64,000 bases of DNA from Methyloligella sp. (lineage in GTDB: Bacteria; Pseudomonadota; Alphaproteobacteria; Rhizobiales; HXMU1428-3). Shown in pieces: positions 35,419 to 44,678 of the stretch. The position numbers and the translations under genes are program-made. The notes beneath the pieces are model-generated. The model had not been told where the DNA came from, made no database searches, and was given only the letters and a program-made list of their open reading frames with translations. Within the stretch, counting starts at the first letter, position 1, and every line of letters starts with the position of its first letter. Where the stretch lies: assembly GCA_021604645.1 (NCBI GenBank), contig BQJJ01000008.1, positions 1 to 64,000 of the forward strand, given 5' to 3'.

Positions 35419-35892
35419 ATGCGACTAAAAAAAACCATCCAATCACTCTGCCTCTCGATAGCTCTCATTTACCCACTAAGCATGAGTACAACGGTAAGCG
35501 CAGCTGAATTGATAAAAAAAACAAGTCCACACTCAGTAAAACAAACCATCGATCAGTTAGAGGCCGCGGTTAAAAAAGCCGGCGCAACGGTTTTTGCTCG
35601 CATCAATCATGCTGCTGGCGCAAAAAAAGCTGGCTTAAGCTTAAGACCAACAGAAATGCTTATGTTTGGAAACCCTAAATTAGGAACACCAGCTATGAAC
35701 TTATCGCAATCAGCCGGTTTAGACCTACCACTAAGAGTAGTCGCATTTGAAGATAAAGATGGAAAGGTTCACCTTGCATATCATGCCCCAAGCGAACTTT
35801 CTAAAACTCACGCCATACCAGAAGACGCAAAAGTCCTAAAAAAGATGACCGGCGCACTGGATAAACTAACAAACGCAGCCATCAAAAAATAA
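35419..35892 (+). CDS. Exported DUF302 protein
   Basis: This 157-residue protein has a signal peptide (~1-29, ending VSAAEL) and one DUF302 domain (SPHSVKQTIDQLEAAVKKAG, VFARINHAAGAKKAGL, RPTEMLMFGNPKLGTPAM). DUF302 proteins are small periplasmic or cytoplasmic proteins, sometimes linked to redox or sulfur clusters, of unclear function. Normal length for the exported type. AAGGA precedes the ATG. Confidence 0.9.
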   Translation: MRLKKTIQSLCLSIALIYPLSMSTTVSAAELIKKTSPHSVKQTIDQLEAAVKKAGATVFARINHAAGAKKAGLSLRPTEMLMFGNPKLGTPAMNLSQSAGLDLPLRVVAFEDKDGKVHLAYHAPSELSKTHAIPEDAKVLKKMTGALDKLTNAAIKK

Positions 35893-35913
35893 TCTATAGA
35901 TTCTCAATGAAAA

Positions 35914-35952
35914 GGTACACCAACTTCAAAAACTGTTGGTGTTCACTTTTTC
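35914..35952. terminator. Terminator between DUF302 and TetR genes
   Basis: ACACCAAC/GTTGGTGT stem with 10-nt loop, AAAAGG before and CTTTTTC after; it serves two convergent genes. Confidence 0.75.
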
Positions 35953-35965
35953 AATTCATCAAACT

Positions 35966-36538
35966 TTATAAACTAGCCTCAATCAACTGTTTTGCAGCCA
36001 GACCTGCCTCTTCAATATATGCACTATCATGATGCACCATCATAACAGCAAAAGATCCATCCAATAACAAAACAACTTGACGAGCCAAGCTGGAAGAGTT
36101 TTTCAATTTATACTCAACAAAAACCTCAACCAACCAGTTTTCAAATCGTTTCTTATGAGCAGCGCCAGCTTTAATAGCAGGATGCCCCGGCATATTCGCT
36201 AATTCTCCTGCCGTCCTCAAAAACCCACATCCCCGCCATTTAGGATGCTGGGATGATCGTACAACTCCATCAAAAATAGCATAGACTTTATCAGCAACAG
36301 AACCATCAACTTCATCAAACCATTTGCGCATGGCATCCAAATTTGGTTGATCCCGAGACATCAGATATTCAGCTACCAAATCATCTTTACTTTTAAAATG
36401 ATAATACAAAGTTTTCTTGGTTATTCCGGCTTTTTCAGCGATCGCATCAACACTAACAGCTCGAATACCATCAGAATAAAACAGCCGGTTAGCTGCAGTT
36501 AAAATACGAAGTTTAGTGTCTTGTGAATTACGTGCCAT
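35966..36538 (-). CDS. TetR/AcrR family regulator of the adjacent enoyl-CoA hydratase
   Basis: This 190-residue protein has an N-terminal HTH at ~8-55 (RILTAANRLFYSDGIRAVSV, AEKAGITKKTLYYHFKSKDD) and a helical ligand domain. It is divergent from an enoyl-CoA hydratase gene with an ACTCA-TCAG-TGAGT palindrome between them, so control of that gene by an acyl-CoA ligand is the simplest reading. Confidence 0.88.
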   Translation of the reverse strand: MARNSQDTKLRILTAANRLFYSDGIRAVSVDAIAEKAGITKKTLYYHFKSKDDLVAEYLMSRDQPNLDAMRKWFDEVDGSVADKVYAIFDGVVRSSQHPKWRGCGFLRTAGELANMPGHPAIKAGAAHKKRFENWLVEVFVEYKLKNSSSLARQVVLLLDGSFAVMMVHHDSAYIEEAGLAAKQLIEASL

Positions 36539-36548
36539 GGCTATGTAT

Positions 36549-36562
36549 ACTCATCAGTGAGT
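36549..36562. promoter_or_regulatory. TetR operator candidate
   Basis: ACTCATCAGTGAGT, exact 5-bp arms around TCAG, 11 bp upstream of the TetR start codon and in the promoter region of the divergent gene. Confidence 0.6.
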
Positions 36563-36626
36563 TTCCTTTTTCCAAGACTACTCCTACCCTGGTTTTAAAT
36601 CAAACGGAACAGGGAAGGAAAGTCTC

Positions 36627-37418
36627 ATGTCAGATTTAATCTTAGTAGAAAAAGAAAATTCAATCGCAATTCTCACATTCAACAGGCCCGAAAAATTAAA
36701 CGCACTCAACTATGCAACAAATGATTTTTTGCTCTGCTTGCTTGATAAATTCGAAGACGACAAAGATGTAAAAGCTCTCATCTTAAAAGGAGCTGGAGAC
36801 CGAGCATTTTCAGCCGGTGGTGACATTCACGAATTCACAAATTCCATTAAACAGAACTCAGAACAAGCCATAAAAGATTTTTGCCGTCGCGGTCAAAAGA
36901 TGACGGCCCGATTAGAGGCTTATCAAAAACCAATCATTGCAGCAGTAAATGGCATAGCCTTTGGAGGTGGCTGTGAAATAACCGAAGCTTGTCACCTGGC
37001 TATAGCTAGCGAAAAGGCAATTTTTGCTAAACCAGAAATAAACATCGGCATCCCACCCACATTTGGAGGAACCCAAAGATTACCCCGCCTAGCTGGGCGG
37101 AAAAGAGCACTTGAATTATTATTAACCGGAGATCAATTCTCTCCTCAACGCGCTCTAGAGATGGGATTAGTGAACAAAGTTGTTCCCCATGAAAATTTAC
37201 TTAAAGAAACAATAGAATTAACTGAACGCATCATAAGACATTCCCCACTAGCTGCAGCACGCATCATAACAGCTGTCACACGGGGCATAAACACAACGAT
37301 TTCAGAAGGGTTACAAATCGAGCAAGAGCAGTTCGCACGAATGACCACAACAAAAGACATCACAGAAGGCTTAAATGCCTGGATAGAAAGAAGGCCCCCA
37401 AGTTACACTGGTCAATAA
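36627..37418 (+). CDS. Enoyl-CoA hydratase/isomerase family protein
   Basis: This 263-residue crotonase-fold enzyme has the oxyanion-hole segments AFSAGGDIHEF (~62-72) and NGIAFGGGCEITEACHLAIA (~107-126) and the catalytic region KPEINIGIPPTFGGTQRL (~135-152), which keeps the first Glu position (PEINIG) but has Pro-Pro at the second. It probably hydrates or isomerises enoyl-CoA in fatty- or aromatic-acid breakdown. SD GGAAGGAAA. Single gene with its own TetR regulator. Confidence 0.9.
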   Translation: MSDLILVEKENSIAILTFNRPEKLNALNYATNDFLLCLLDKFEDDKDVKALILKGAGDRAFSAGGDIHEFTNSIKQNSEQAIKDFCRRGQKMTARLEAYQKPIIAAVNGIAFGGGCEITEACHLAIASEKAIFAKPEINIGIPPTFGGTQRLPRLAGRKRALELLLTGDQFSPQRALEMGLVNKVVPHENLLKETIELTERIIRHSPLAAARIITAVTRGINTTISEGLQIEQEQFARMTTTKDITEGLNAWIERRPPSYTGQ

Positions 37419-37439
37419 TAAAGATAGTTAGTTAAAAAA

Positions 37440-37483
37440 TTTATGTGGCAACATAGAGCGTATAAAAATGTTGCCACATAAAT
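37440..37483. terminator. Strong bidirectional terminator between hydratase and MCP
   Basis: A 14-bp perfect stem TTATGTGGCAACAT / ATGTTGCCACATAA with A/T-runs at both sides; it separates convergent genes. Confidence 0.9.
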
Positions 37484-37502
37484 CGGGGGGTTAATTCATT
37501 TA

Positions 37503-39638
37503 TTAAGCAGCAGCTACACCTTCTAAGAACTCATCAACAACGCGGCTTAATTCTTCTACATCCCGTGTCACGCAATCACTAGCGCTAGACATCGTCTCAG
37601 AACAATCAGACGTTTTCTCAACAGCCTGTGTCACAGTCTCCATATTAGCACTCACCTCTTGAGCACCAACAGCAACCCCATCCACATTCCGGCTAATTTC
37701 AGAAGTCAAAGCATCTTGCTCTTCAACAGCACAAGCAATTGAGTTAGAAACAGAATGGATCTGCTCCATAGTGTCAGTGATAGAAGCAATGGCATTCACT
37801 GAAGAGGTGGAATAACCTTGTATTGATAAAATCTGCTTAGAAATTTCCTCAGTCGCTTTTGATGTTTGATCCGATAGAGATTTCACCTCACCAGCAACAA
37901 CAGCAAACCCTTTACCATTCTCACCCGCACGCGCTGCTTCAATGGTTGCATTCAAAGCAAGCAGGTTTGTCTGTTCAGCAATGTCACGAATTAAAGTGAC
38001 AACCTCACCAATCTTCTTAGAAGCTGTATCAAGGTCTGACATTGTTTTGCTTGTCTCAGAAGCTCTGTCCATAGCCGTTGATATAACACTTGAAGCTTTG
38101 GTTGAGTGTTCACTAATTTCGCGAATAGCCAAAACCAGTTCCTCTGTTTGTTGCGAAACAGATTGAACATTCTGAGATGATTCCTGACTAGAAGCCTCAA
38201 CTTCACTAATTTTCTCAGAAGCATCCAGTGCAATACTATTTAGCTCAGTCGCGTTCCCATTCATAGAATGAAGCGCACCAGTAACAGAATCTAAAACTGT
38301 TTTGATAGACGTTTTAAAACGCTCGATCAGCAAAGATGTTTTTTCTTGCTGTGCTTCTCTGCGTTTCTGTTCAACATTACTAGCCTCAACAAGCTTCACA
38401 CGTTCAACTTCATTATTTCTAAAAATCGAGACAGCCCGGTACATATCACCAATCTCGTCGGTCCGATCTGCATCCTTTAAATCAATTGAGAGCTCACCGT
38501 GCGCCAATTCATCCATAGATTTAACCAAATTTTCTATCGGACGAGATAATGTTCGAGCAAACCAAAGCCCCGCAAAGAACATAATAGCCAATGTAATAAA
38601 CGTAACCATGAGTGTCGCATTGCGCATCTGATAAACAGCACCCAAAACCTGGTTTTCAGTCTTCAATGCCAATAAAAACCACTTTTTACCAAAAAACTCT
38701 AGCCCTGTATAAGAGATATAGTTCGTCGCATCTAACCCACTAGTAACATGAAATCCTTTTGATTTTTCAGTATCAATCTGTTTCAAACTCTCCTGTAAAG
38801 AAGTTATTTTCTGAGAAGCAACAATGGGCTTTAAATGCTCATCAACAAGCAAAACAGTCGCATCTTTGAGAGGGTCTAATCCAGAAGCCACAGCAGTTTT
38901 AAATGTGCCATCAGATAAACGAAATACAAGATATCCAAGCTTCGTCTTTTTTCCCAAAAAGTCTTTTGTCACTTCAAGTCCAAGAAAAGCCGAGTGCTCT
39001 CCACCCTCAAAGTCATATTTCGCAAAAGGAACATAAGCCTTTTTTGTTCCTTTTGTAGAGATCATTTGAAAGGCTTGTGCCAACCCGGATGATTGGATGT
39101 TGGTTTTAGACAAATCATGTAAAAATTCTTTTGATTTCGTCACACTATAAAGAACGAACCCCTTAGGACTAATCAAATAAATATCGGCAATACCGTTTAC
39201 AGTTACTAATTTAGAATAGTGGTCATGGATGCTAGCGTGTTTCCAGGAATAAAATGTTTTATTATTCTTGCCAGATAATTTAATCCGCTCAGACCTGCTT
39301 AAATCTTTTTGTCGAAAAAAAGCTTTAACCTTAGGGAGCTCATCTTTCATATCCACAACAGCAGTCGTCATTTCCTCGAAGGCTTTAATGGTCACTTCAT
39401 TGGTTGAAAAAATTTTCAGCTCTTCTTCAATCGTCTGCAATTGACTTTTGACCAGAATATCTCGGCTGTTAACAAGAGCGTTCATTCCAGTCTTAGAAGC
39501 ATCAATTAAAGCAGATCGAGATGTGAGATAATTTAAAACACCAACAGAAGCACAACAAACAACTGAAATCACAACCGTCAAAGCAGCAATTTTTCCCAAA
39601 ATACTATTCAAAGCGAAAACTTTAAATTTCTCAAACAT
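37503..39638 (-). CDS. Methyl-accepting chemotaxis protein with dCache-type sensor
   Basis: This 711-residue membrane receptor has TM1 at ~13-38, a large periplasmic double-Cache domain (~40-330; [32 protein letters not shown]), TM2 (~340-362), HAMP (~365-420; [20 protein letters not shown]) and a cytoplasmic signalling domain with the hairpin tip [19 protein letters not shown]. It reports an extracytoplasmic ligand to CheA. dCache receptors often bind amino or organic acids; its place just before the lactate block makes an organic acid plausible but unproven. ATG at 39638 follows AGGGAGG and AAGGG, unlike the in-frame start at 39671. Confidence 0.94.
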   Translation of the reverse strand: MFEKFKVFALNSILGKIAALTVVISVVCCASVGVLNYLTSRSALIDASKTGMNALVNSRDILVKSQLQTIEEELKIFSTNEVTIKAFEEMTTAVVDMKDELPKVKAFFRQKDLSRSERIKLSGKNNKTFYSWKHASIHDHYSKLVTVNGIADIYLISPKGFVLYSVTKSKEFLHDLSKTNIQSSGLAQAFQMISTKGTKKAYVPFAKYDFEGGEHSAFLGLEVTKDFLGKKTKLGYLVFRLSDGTFKTAVASGLDPLKDATVLLVDEHLKPIVASQKITSLQESLKQIDTEKSKGFHVTSGLDATNYISYTGLEFFGKKWFLLALKTENQVLGAVYQMRNATLMVTFITLAIMFFAGLWFARTLSRPIENLVKSMDELAHGELSIDLKDADRTDEIGDMYRAVSIFRNNEVERVKLVEASNVEQKRREAQQEKTSLLIERFKTSIKTVLDSVTGALHSMNGNATELNSIALDASEKISEVEASSQESSQNVQSVSQQTEELVLAIREISEHSTKASSVISTAMDRASETSKTMSDLDTASKKIGEVVTLIRDIAEQTNLLALNATIEAARAGENGKGFAVVAGEVKSLSDQTSKATEEISKQILSIQGYSTSSVNAIASITDTMEQIHSVSNSIACAVEEQDALTSEISRNVDGVAVGAQEVSANMETVTQAVEKTSDCSETMSSASDCVTRDVEELSRVVDEFLEGVAAA

Positions 39639-39815
39639 AGCCCTTGCCTCCCTAAAACAAAATCTGTGCAAGGACTATCCACGAAGAATACTAACAAATC
39701 CTATACTTTAGTATAGGTATGCAAAAAAAATGATTTTTTACGTTTTTGAAGGTTTTTTAGCTATAAAAAGCAATTTTTAAGAGGTTAAAACACTTAAGCT
39801 AGTAAGTAAAATAAC

Positions 39816-40259
39816 TTACGGGCGAACCAGAATATACCCCTTAGCATCAAGTTCCATTATAGTCACAACCCCAGCTGGCACCACTTTAGCGAATTCAAAA
39901 ACAGGAACATCCTTGCCAGATTTACGCTTCATCGAACTGATCGTATTTCCGCAAGCCTGAAAAACAACATTCGGCATGCTAAGAGAAAAGTTCGAAATTC
40001 TTTTAGCAACAGGAGACGTATCACGACGCAACATATGTAACCCAGCATTAAAGGCAACAATCTTAATATCAACCTCTTCACCAAGACTAGAATAATGACG
40101 AGAAACATTAGCTGCGACATTCAAAGCTGCATTCATTTTACTTGGATCATTATCACTGACTTGCAAAATCAACTTGCGAACCCCCTCTTCCGCCTGAGCC
40201 ATTATCGGTGAAACAAACAACAGAACAAGAGGTAAGAAAGTCTTCAAAAGAAATTTCAT
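39816..40259 (-). CDS. Exported DsrE-like sulfur-relay protein
   Basis: This 147-residue protein has a signal peptide (~1-23, cut near AQAEEG) and a DsrE/F-like fold: KLILQVSDNDPSKMNAALNV, VDIKIVAFNAGLHML, and the conserved Cys in VVFQACGNT (~102). Periplasmic DsrE-like proteins are common beside Sox or sulfide genes and may carry persulfide. A GCGAATAT-containing element upstream matches the sox operator core. It is apart from the sox cluster in position but probably related in function. Confidence 0.84.
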   Translation of the reverse strand: MKFLLKTFLPLVLLFVSPIMAQAEEGVRKLILQVSDNDPSKMNAALNVAANVSRHYSSLGEEVDIKIVAFNAGLHMLRRDTSPVAKRISNFSLSMPNVVFQACGNTISSMKRKSGKDVPVFEFAKVVPAGVVTIMELDAKGYILVRP

Positions 40260-40295
40260 AAAATGGCTCCAGATAACAATGAATAATACATTTAT

Positions 40296-40311
40296 ATTCG
40301 CATATTCATAT
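40296..40311. promoter_or_regulatory. Sox-type operator half-site upstream of dsrE
   Basis: On the minus strand, ATAT-GAATATGC-GAAT, with one good and one weak half. The 13-mer ATATGCGAATATA here (plus strand 40293-40305, reverse complement) is identical to the soxX upstream element at 56701-56713. Confidence 0.4.
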
Positions 40312-40371
40312 ATATGCGCAAGTCAAAAAACCATCCTGCCGTTCAAAAAATCGTGTAAGAAACCAGCTCGA

Positions 40372-41145
40372 TCACCTTTTCACCTCTAAAGACCAGGATT
40401 TTCTCTTCTCAGACAATTTATCCCGTCGTTCCAAATCTTGCTTCTTCTTCCAAAGCATCTCCTGATATTCCAGATGTTTAAGCAAAGCACGTTTCGCTTT
40501 ACTTGAAGATCCGTCCTCAATAGCGCGAACAATATCCTCATGTTGGGTCAGTATAACTTTCAATTCCTGTCCATCATTTAGAAAAAATTGATGACTCTGT
40601 TCAATTGCATGACTCAACACATCCTGCAAAGATCGCGCAACTTGAATGGTCACAAAATTTCCCGTCGCCTCAAGGAGAGCCATATGAAAATCCGTATCAA
40701 GATCGCTGATTTTAGAAAACTCACCAGCATCAAACGCTGTACACATCATTTCATGCAACCGCCGAACCTCTTTCTTCTCCTCATCACTCGCGTCCCGAGC
40801 AACTTCAGTAACACTCTCCCCTTCAATTAACATACGAAACCTCAGATAATCTGAAATAGCATCATCAGAGCTTTCAAGCAGGTTTAAAAGCGGGTCAGAA
40901 AGAGACCGACCAATCGCAGTCGAAACTTTAAATCCCGAGCCATGACGAGAAACCAACAACCCCTCTGTCACCAAAGCCTGAAGTGCACTTCGAATAGATG
41001 TCCTCGAAACATCCATACGAACCGCAAGCTCTCTTTCTCCAGGCAATTGATCTCCAGGTTGCAACACATCTGAAGCAATTAACTCTCTAATTTGCACAAT
41101 AATGGCGGCCGTAATGTTAGGTGCGGCAACAGGGGTAAAAGACAC
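40372..41145 (-). CDS. FadR/GntR-family (FCD) regulator, LldR-like
   Basis: This 257-residue protein has a GntR winged HTH at ~8-75 (QLPGERELAVRMDVSRTSIR, ALQALVTEGLLVSRHGSGF) and an FCD ligand domain with Asp/His metal-ligand positions (SDLDTDFHMALLEATGN, ITQHEDIVRAIEDG). It starts with GTG, preceded by GGAG. It is divergent from lldD with a 9-bp-arm palindrome between the genes, the arrangement of LldR, the lactate-responsive repressor. The ligand is inferred from context. Confidence 0.88.
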   Translation of the reverse strand: MSFTPVAAPNITAAIIVQIRELIASDVLQPGDQLPGERELAVRMDVSRTSIRSALQALVTEGLLVSRHGSGFKVSTAIGRSLSDPLLNLLESSDDAISDYLRFRMLIEGESVTEVARDASDEEKKEVRRLHEMMCTAFDAGEFSKISDLDTDFHMALLEATGNFVTIQVARSLQDVLSHAIEQSHQFFLNDGQELKVILTQHEDIVRAIEDGSSSKAKRALLKHLEYQEMLWKKKQDLERRDKLSEKRKSWSLEVKR

Positions 41146-41167
41146 GGGCTTGCTTCTCCTTTAAAAA

Positions 41168-41190
41168 ATTGGTATGACCAACATACCAAT
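41168..41190. promoter_or_regulatory. FCD-regulator operator in the lldD promoter region
   Basis: ATTGGTATG-ACCAA-CATACCAAT: perfect 9-bp arms. The TGGT..ACCA pattern is that of FadR-subfamily operators. It lies between the divergent regulator and lldD. Confidence 0.8.
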
Positions 41191-41255
41191 AAATTGATAA
41201 CACCACTATACCAAAAAGTGAAAAGTAAAAAACCCTCCATTTGAAGGAAAAAAGC

Positions 41256-42407
41256 ATGCGTCTCTCAAAATGCCATAATTTCCAGGATTTTAGAAAACTG
41301 GCACAACAAAAATTACCCTCCCCCATTTTTCATTATATTGATGGCGCTGCTGAAGATGAAACAACCTACAAACGCAACACGGCAGCTTTTGAAGAATGTG
41401 ACCTTGTTCCAAACATATTAGCCGGCATCAAAAAAGTTGACATGAGCACAACCATTTTTGGCCGCAAAATCGACATGCCATTATTCTGCGCCCCAACAGC
41501 TCTACAAAGGCTTTTTCATCATGATGGCGAAAGAGCCGTTGCGAAAGCCGCTCAAAAGAACAACACCATGTTTGGCGTCTCATCCCTTGGCACGGTCAGC
41601 ATTGAAGAAATAGCCGAACTAATCGACACACCAAAAATGTTCCAACTCTATTTTCACAAAGACAGAGATTTAAATGACGCAATGATCGAGCGGGCAAAAA
41701 GGGCCAACTTTGACGTACTAGCACTTACTGTTGATTCAATTACCGGCGGCAATCGAGAAAGAGACGTAGTAACAGGCTTCACCTCTCCGCCAAAGCTCAC
41801 ATTAAAAAGCCTTATCAGCTTTGCCACTCATCCCGCCTGGGCCATCAATCATTTCACTCATGAAAAATTCAGACTACCTCAATTAGAAGATCATGTTGAC
41901 CAAGGAACTGACATCGCGATTTCAGTAAGTAACTATTTTAAAACCATGCTCGATCAATCCATGTCTTGGCAAGACGCTGAGGACATTTGCAAAAAGTGGG
42001 ATGGTGAATTCTGTCTAAAAGGCATCATGAGTGTAGAAGACGCTAAAAAAGCCGTAGATATTGGAGCAACCGGTATCGTCGTCTCAAACCATGGGGGTCG
42101 TCAACTGGATGGATCACGTTCATCCTTTGATCAGCTAGCTGAAATTGTTGATGCTGTTGGAGATAAAATCGATGTCATTTTTGATAGCGGCATCCAAAGA
42201 GGAACACACGTCCTAAAAGCACTATCCCTAGGGGCAAAAGCCTGTGCTGGTGGCAGATTATATCTCTATGCGCTGGCAGCCGCAGGTCAACCTGGCGTCG
42301 AGCGCGCCCTTAGATTGTTCAAAGAAGAAATAGAGCGCGATATGATGTTAATGGGATGCGAAACCATAAACCAACTATCAAGACAAAACCTCAGATTCAG
42401 AAGTTAA
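41256..42407 (+). CDS. lldD: L-lactate dehydrogenase (FMN, quinone-linked)
   Basis: This 383-residue alpha-hydroxy-acid oxidase fold oxidises L-lactate to pyruvate and passes electrons to quinone. Landmarks: FHYIDGAAEDETTYKRN near the N-terminus (~20-36), substrate-side LTVDSITGGNRERDV, the catalytic His in VVSNHGGRQLDGSRSS and the FMN phosphate site DSGIQRGTHVLKALSLGAKA with GGRLYLYALAAAG. ATG at 41256 has AAGGA nine bases upstream, better than an in-frame TTG at 41241. Glycolate or mandelate oxidase are alternatives, but the neighbours favour lactate. Confidence 0.92.
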   Translation: MRLSKCHNFQDFRKLAQQKLPSPIFHYIDGAAEDETTYKRNTAAFEECDLVPNILAGIKKVDMSTTIFGRKIDMPLFCAPTALQRLFHHDGERAVAKAAQKNNTMFGVSSLGTVSIEEIAELIDTPKMFQLYFHKDRDLNDAMIERAKRANFDVLALTVDSITGGNRERDVVTGFTSPPKLTLKSLISFATHPAWAINHFTHEKFRLPQLEDHVDQGTDIAISVSNYFKTMLDQSMSWQDAEDICKKWDGEFCLKGIMSVEDAKKAVDIGATGIVVSNHGGRQLDGSRSSFDQLAEIVDAVGDKIDVIFDSGIQRGTHVLKALSLGAKACAGGRLYLYALAAAGQPGVERALRLFKEEIERDMMLMGCETINQLSRQNLRFRS

Positions 42408-42436
42408 GAAAACCAACGAGCAAAAAAAGTCTCTAG

Positions 42437-42476
42437 AAAATAAGGCGAACAATCACACTCAAAAACGCCTTATTTT
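42437..42476 (+). terminator. Terminator of lldD
   Basis: AATAAGGCG/CGCCTTATT arms with an 18-nt loop, then TTTC. Confidence 0.65.
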
Positions 42477-42652
42477 CAAGCCAATCTTACAATCATTAGT
42501 CCCAACAATGAAAACCAAAACTTATCCGTGACGCATCAAAAGGCCCTAAATTAAGCAGCATTCTATTTGTTGCGAAACAAACCTAATTAACTTAAGGTTG
42601 GCGCCAATATCACAGATATTAAAGGTCAATAAAACTATCAAAGGGGTGTCAA

Positions 42653-43477
42653 ATGGTTCGGTTTATTCTTAGCGCTGGTGTAACACTAACTATCTTACTA
42701 AGCCTTTTAATCTCAACCACATCTATCGCTTCAGCCAGAGCATGCGGCAATACATCAAAAGGCTTTAATAGTTGGTTGAGCAGCTTTAAAAAAGAAATGA
42801 AAGCAAAAGGTTTTTCAAACCAAGCCGTCAATTCCTCTTTAAATGGTGTAAAATATAGCCACAAAGTCATTCGCCTAGATAGAAGCCAAAAATCATTCAA
42901 ACAAAGCTTTAACGTTTTTTACAAGCGTCGCACCAAAGGTATGGTTCGCATTGGCCGCAAAAAAATGAAACGCTACGCCAAAACATTCAAACGTGTTGAA
43001 AAAAAATATGGCGTCCCAGCGCCGCTTCTCACCTCAATCTGGGGCTTAGAAACAGCCTTTGGCACCTTCATGGGCAAAAAAGACATCATGAGCTCACTAG
43101 CAACTCTTTCATATGATTGCCGTCGGTCTGCTTTTTTCACAGCTGAACTCATTGCTGCAATAAAAATTGTCAATGATGGACATTTAACACGCAAACAAAT
43201 GCGTGGCGCTTGGGCTGGTGAAATTGGCCAAACTCAGTTCCTCGCAACCCGCTTTGTAGACTATGCCATCGATTTTGATGGTAATAAAAAAATTGACCTC
43301 TATCGCTCAGTCCCAGATGTTTTAGCGTCCACAGCAGCCTGGTTCAAAGGCAATGGCTGGAAAAGCGGAGAGAGCTGGAAACCTGGATCACACAACTATG
43401 AAGTTATCGCTAAGTGGAACAAAGCCCGGGTTTATCAAAAAACCATTTCTCGCCTGGCTGATGAATTAGCGAAATAA
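42653..43477 (+). CDS. Lytic murein transglycosylase, MltB-like
   Basis: A 274-residue exported enzyme (signal peptide ~1-27) cutting peptidoglycan glycan strands to 1,6-anhydro products. SLT/MltB core: FKRVEKKYGVPAPLLTSIWG, with the catalytic Glu in WGLETAFGTF (~138-147), then GEIGQTQFLATRFVDYAIDFDG and DVLASTAAWFKGNGWKSGE. It has no lipobox and no C-terminal PG-binding domain, so it is a short soluble periplasmic form. It is followed 35 bp later by a NagZ-like gene. Confidence 0.92.
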   Translation: MVRFILSAGVTLTILLSLLISTTSIASARACGNTSKGFNSWLSSFKKEMKAKGFSNQAVNSSLNGVKYSHKVIRLDRSQKSFKQSFNVFYKRRTKGMVRIGRKKMKRYAKTFKRVEKKYGVPAPLLTSIWGLETAFGTFMGKKDIMSSLATLSYDCRRSAFFTAELIAAIKIVNDGHLTRKQMRGAWAGEIGQTQFLATRFVDYAIDFDGNKKIDLYRSVPDVLASTAAWFKGNGWKSGESWKPGSHNYEVIAKWNKARVYQKTISRLADELAK

Positions 43478-43512
43478 ATTACATTACAATATTTAAATTA
43501 AGGACCGTGTCC

Positions 43513-44613
43513 GTGAAATCCATAAGCAGAATCATAGTCGCCACACTTTTTTCTTTTAGCCTCTTTTCAACCACCGCCTCAACAAATGCCATAGCAGCTG
43601 ATCGCAACCAAATGATCGGCCAAATGTTGATGATGGGCTTCCAGGGCGGAAGTGCAAAAGGAGCAAGTGCCAAAAGGTTAGCTAACCAAATTAAAAAAGG
43701 CCAAGTGGGCTCCGTTGTTTTTCTAGGATATAATTTCAAAAGCAAATCCTCAGTGAAGCAACTCACTTCCCTTTTCAAAAACGCAGCCGGCAGTAACAGG
43801 CTTTTCATCGCCCTCGACATGGAAGGCGGCTCTGTCCAAAGACTAGGGAGAAAACTCGGCTACCCTTCAATTCCTTCAGCCAGATCCATCGCAAAAAAAC
43901 AGTCCCCAGCACAAGCCAAATCTACATATAAAAAACTAGCCTCTATTAGTAAAAGCGCAGGTTTTAATATGAATTTAGGCCCTGTGGTCGACTTGCTCAT
44001 AAATCCAAGAAACCCAGTAATTGCAAAATGGAACAGAGCCTACAGCGCAGACCCTAAAAAAGTAACTGAGTTTGCAAGGAGCTTTGTAAAAGCCCATAAA
44101 GAAGCCGGTATCATTACAGTTCTAAAACATTTCCCTGGCCATGGCTCAAGCATCGGTGATAGTCACGAAGGCTTCGTAAACATCTCAAGCACTTGGAAAA
44201 ACAAAGAGTTAGATCCATTCAACCAATTGATAAAATCTGGAGATGCTCCTGCAATTATGCCTGGTCATCTCATTCACAAACGTATCGCAAGTGACGGTGT
44301 CCCAGTTTCAATTTCAAAACCTGCCATTTCCGGCTTGCTAAGAAAAAAATTGAACTATTCCGGCTTGGTGATCTCAGATGATTTACAAATGGGGGCAATT
44401 GCCAAAAATTATAGTTACAAAAACACAATCATTCGAGCCGTTAACGCAGGCGTTGATATTTTGATGATTTCAAATTCAAGAAAACCAGATGCCAACCTCC
44501 CGGCAAAAACAATTGCACTCATTTCAAAAGCAATTGATGAAGGAAAAATTGCACCTGGAAAAATTGAAAGCGCCTACAAAAGAATTATGCGCGCCAAAGC
44601 CACTATTAAATAA
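43513..44613 (+). CDS. Exported beta-N-acetylhexosaminidase, GH3 (NagZ-like)
   Basis: A 366-residue GH3 enzyme removing N-acetylglucosamine from muropeptides. The catalytic loop KHFPGHGSSIGDSHEGF (~202-218) has the Asp-His dyad of NagZ, and the nucleophile Asp lies in VISDDLQMGAIAKNY (~286-300). A signal peptide (~1-30, ending NAIAAD) is present, so it acts in the periplasm, unlike cytosolic E. coli NagZ. Two GTG codons are possible; GTG at 43513 is eight bases from AAGGA, whereas GTG at 43507 is two, so the later is used. It is paired with the MltB-like gene for stepwise murein breakdown. Confidence 0.92.
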   Translation: MKSISRIIVATLFSFSLFSTTASTNAIAADRNQMIGQMLMMGFQGGSAKGASAKRLANQIKKGQVGSVVFLGYNFKSKSSVKQLTSLFKNAAGSNRLFIALDMEGGSVQRLGRKLGYPSIPSARSIAKKQSPAQAKSTYKKLASISKSAGFNMNLGPVVDLLINPRNPVIAKWNRAYSADPKKVTEFARSFVKAHKEAGIITVLKHFPGHGSSIGDSHEGFVNISSTWKNKELDPFNQLIKSGDAPAIMPGHLIHKRIASDGVPVSISKPAISGLLRKKLNYSGLVISDDLQMGAIAKNYSYKNTIIRAVNAGVDILMISNSRKPDANLPAKTIALISKAIDEGKIAPGKIESAYKRIMRAKATIK

Positions 44614-44622
44614 CTCAAAAAG

Positions 44623-44658
44623 TAAGCCCAATTCATTTAAAAATGAATTGGGCTTATA
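44623..44658. terminator. Bidirectional terminator after the NagZ-like gene
   Basis: A 16-bp stem TAAGCCCAATTCATTT / AAATGAATTGGGCTTA between convergent genes. Confidence 0.9.
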
Positions 44659-44678
44659 TAAAAACAAATTTAAAAAAA

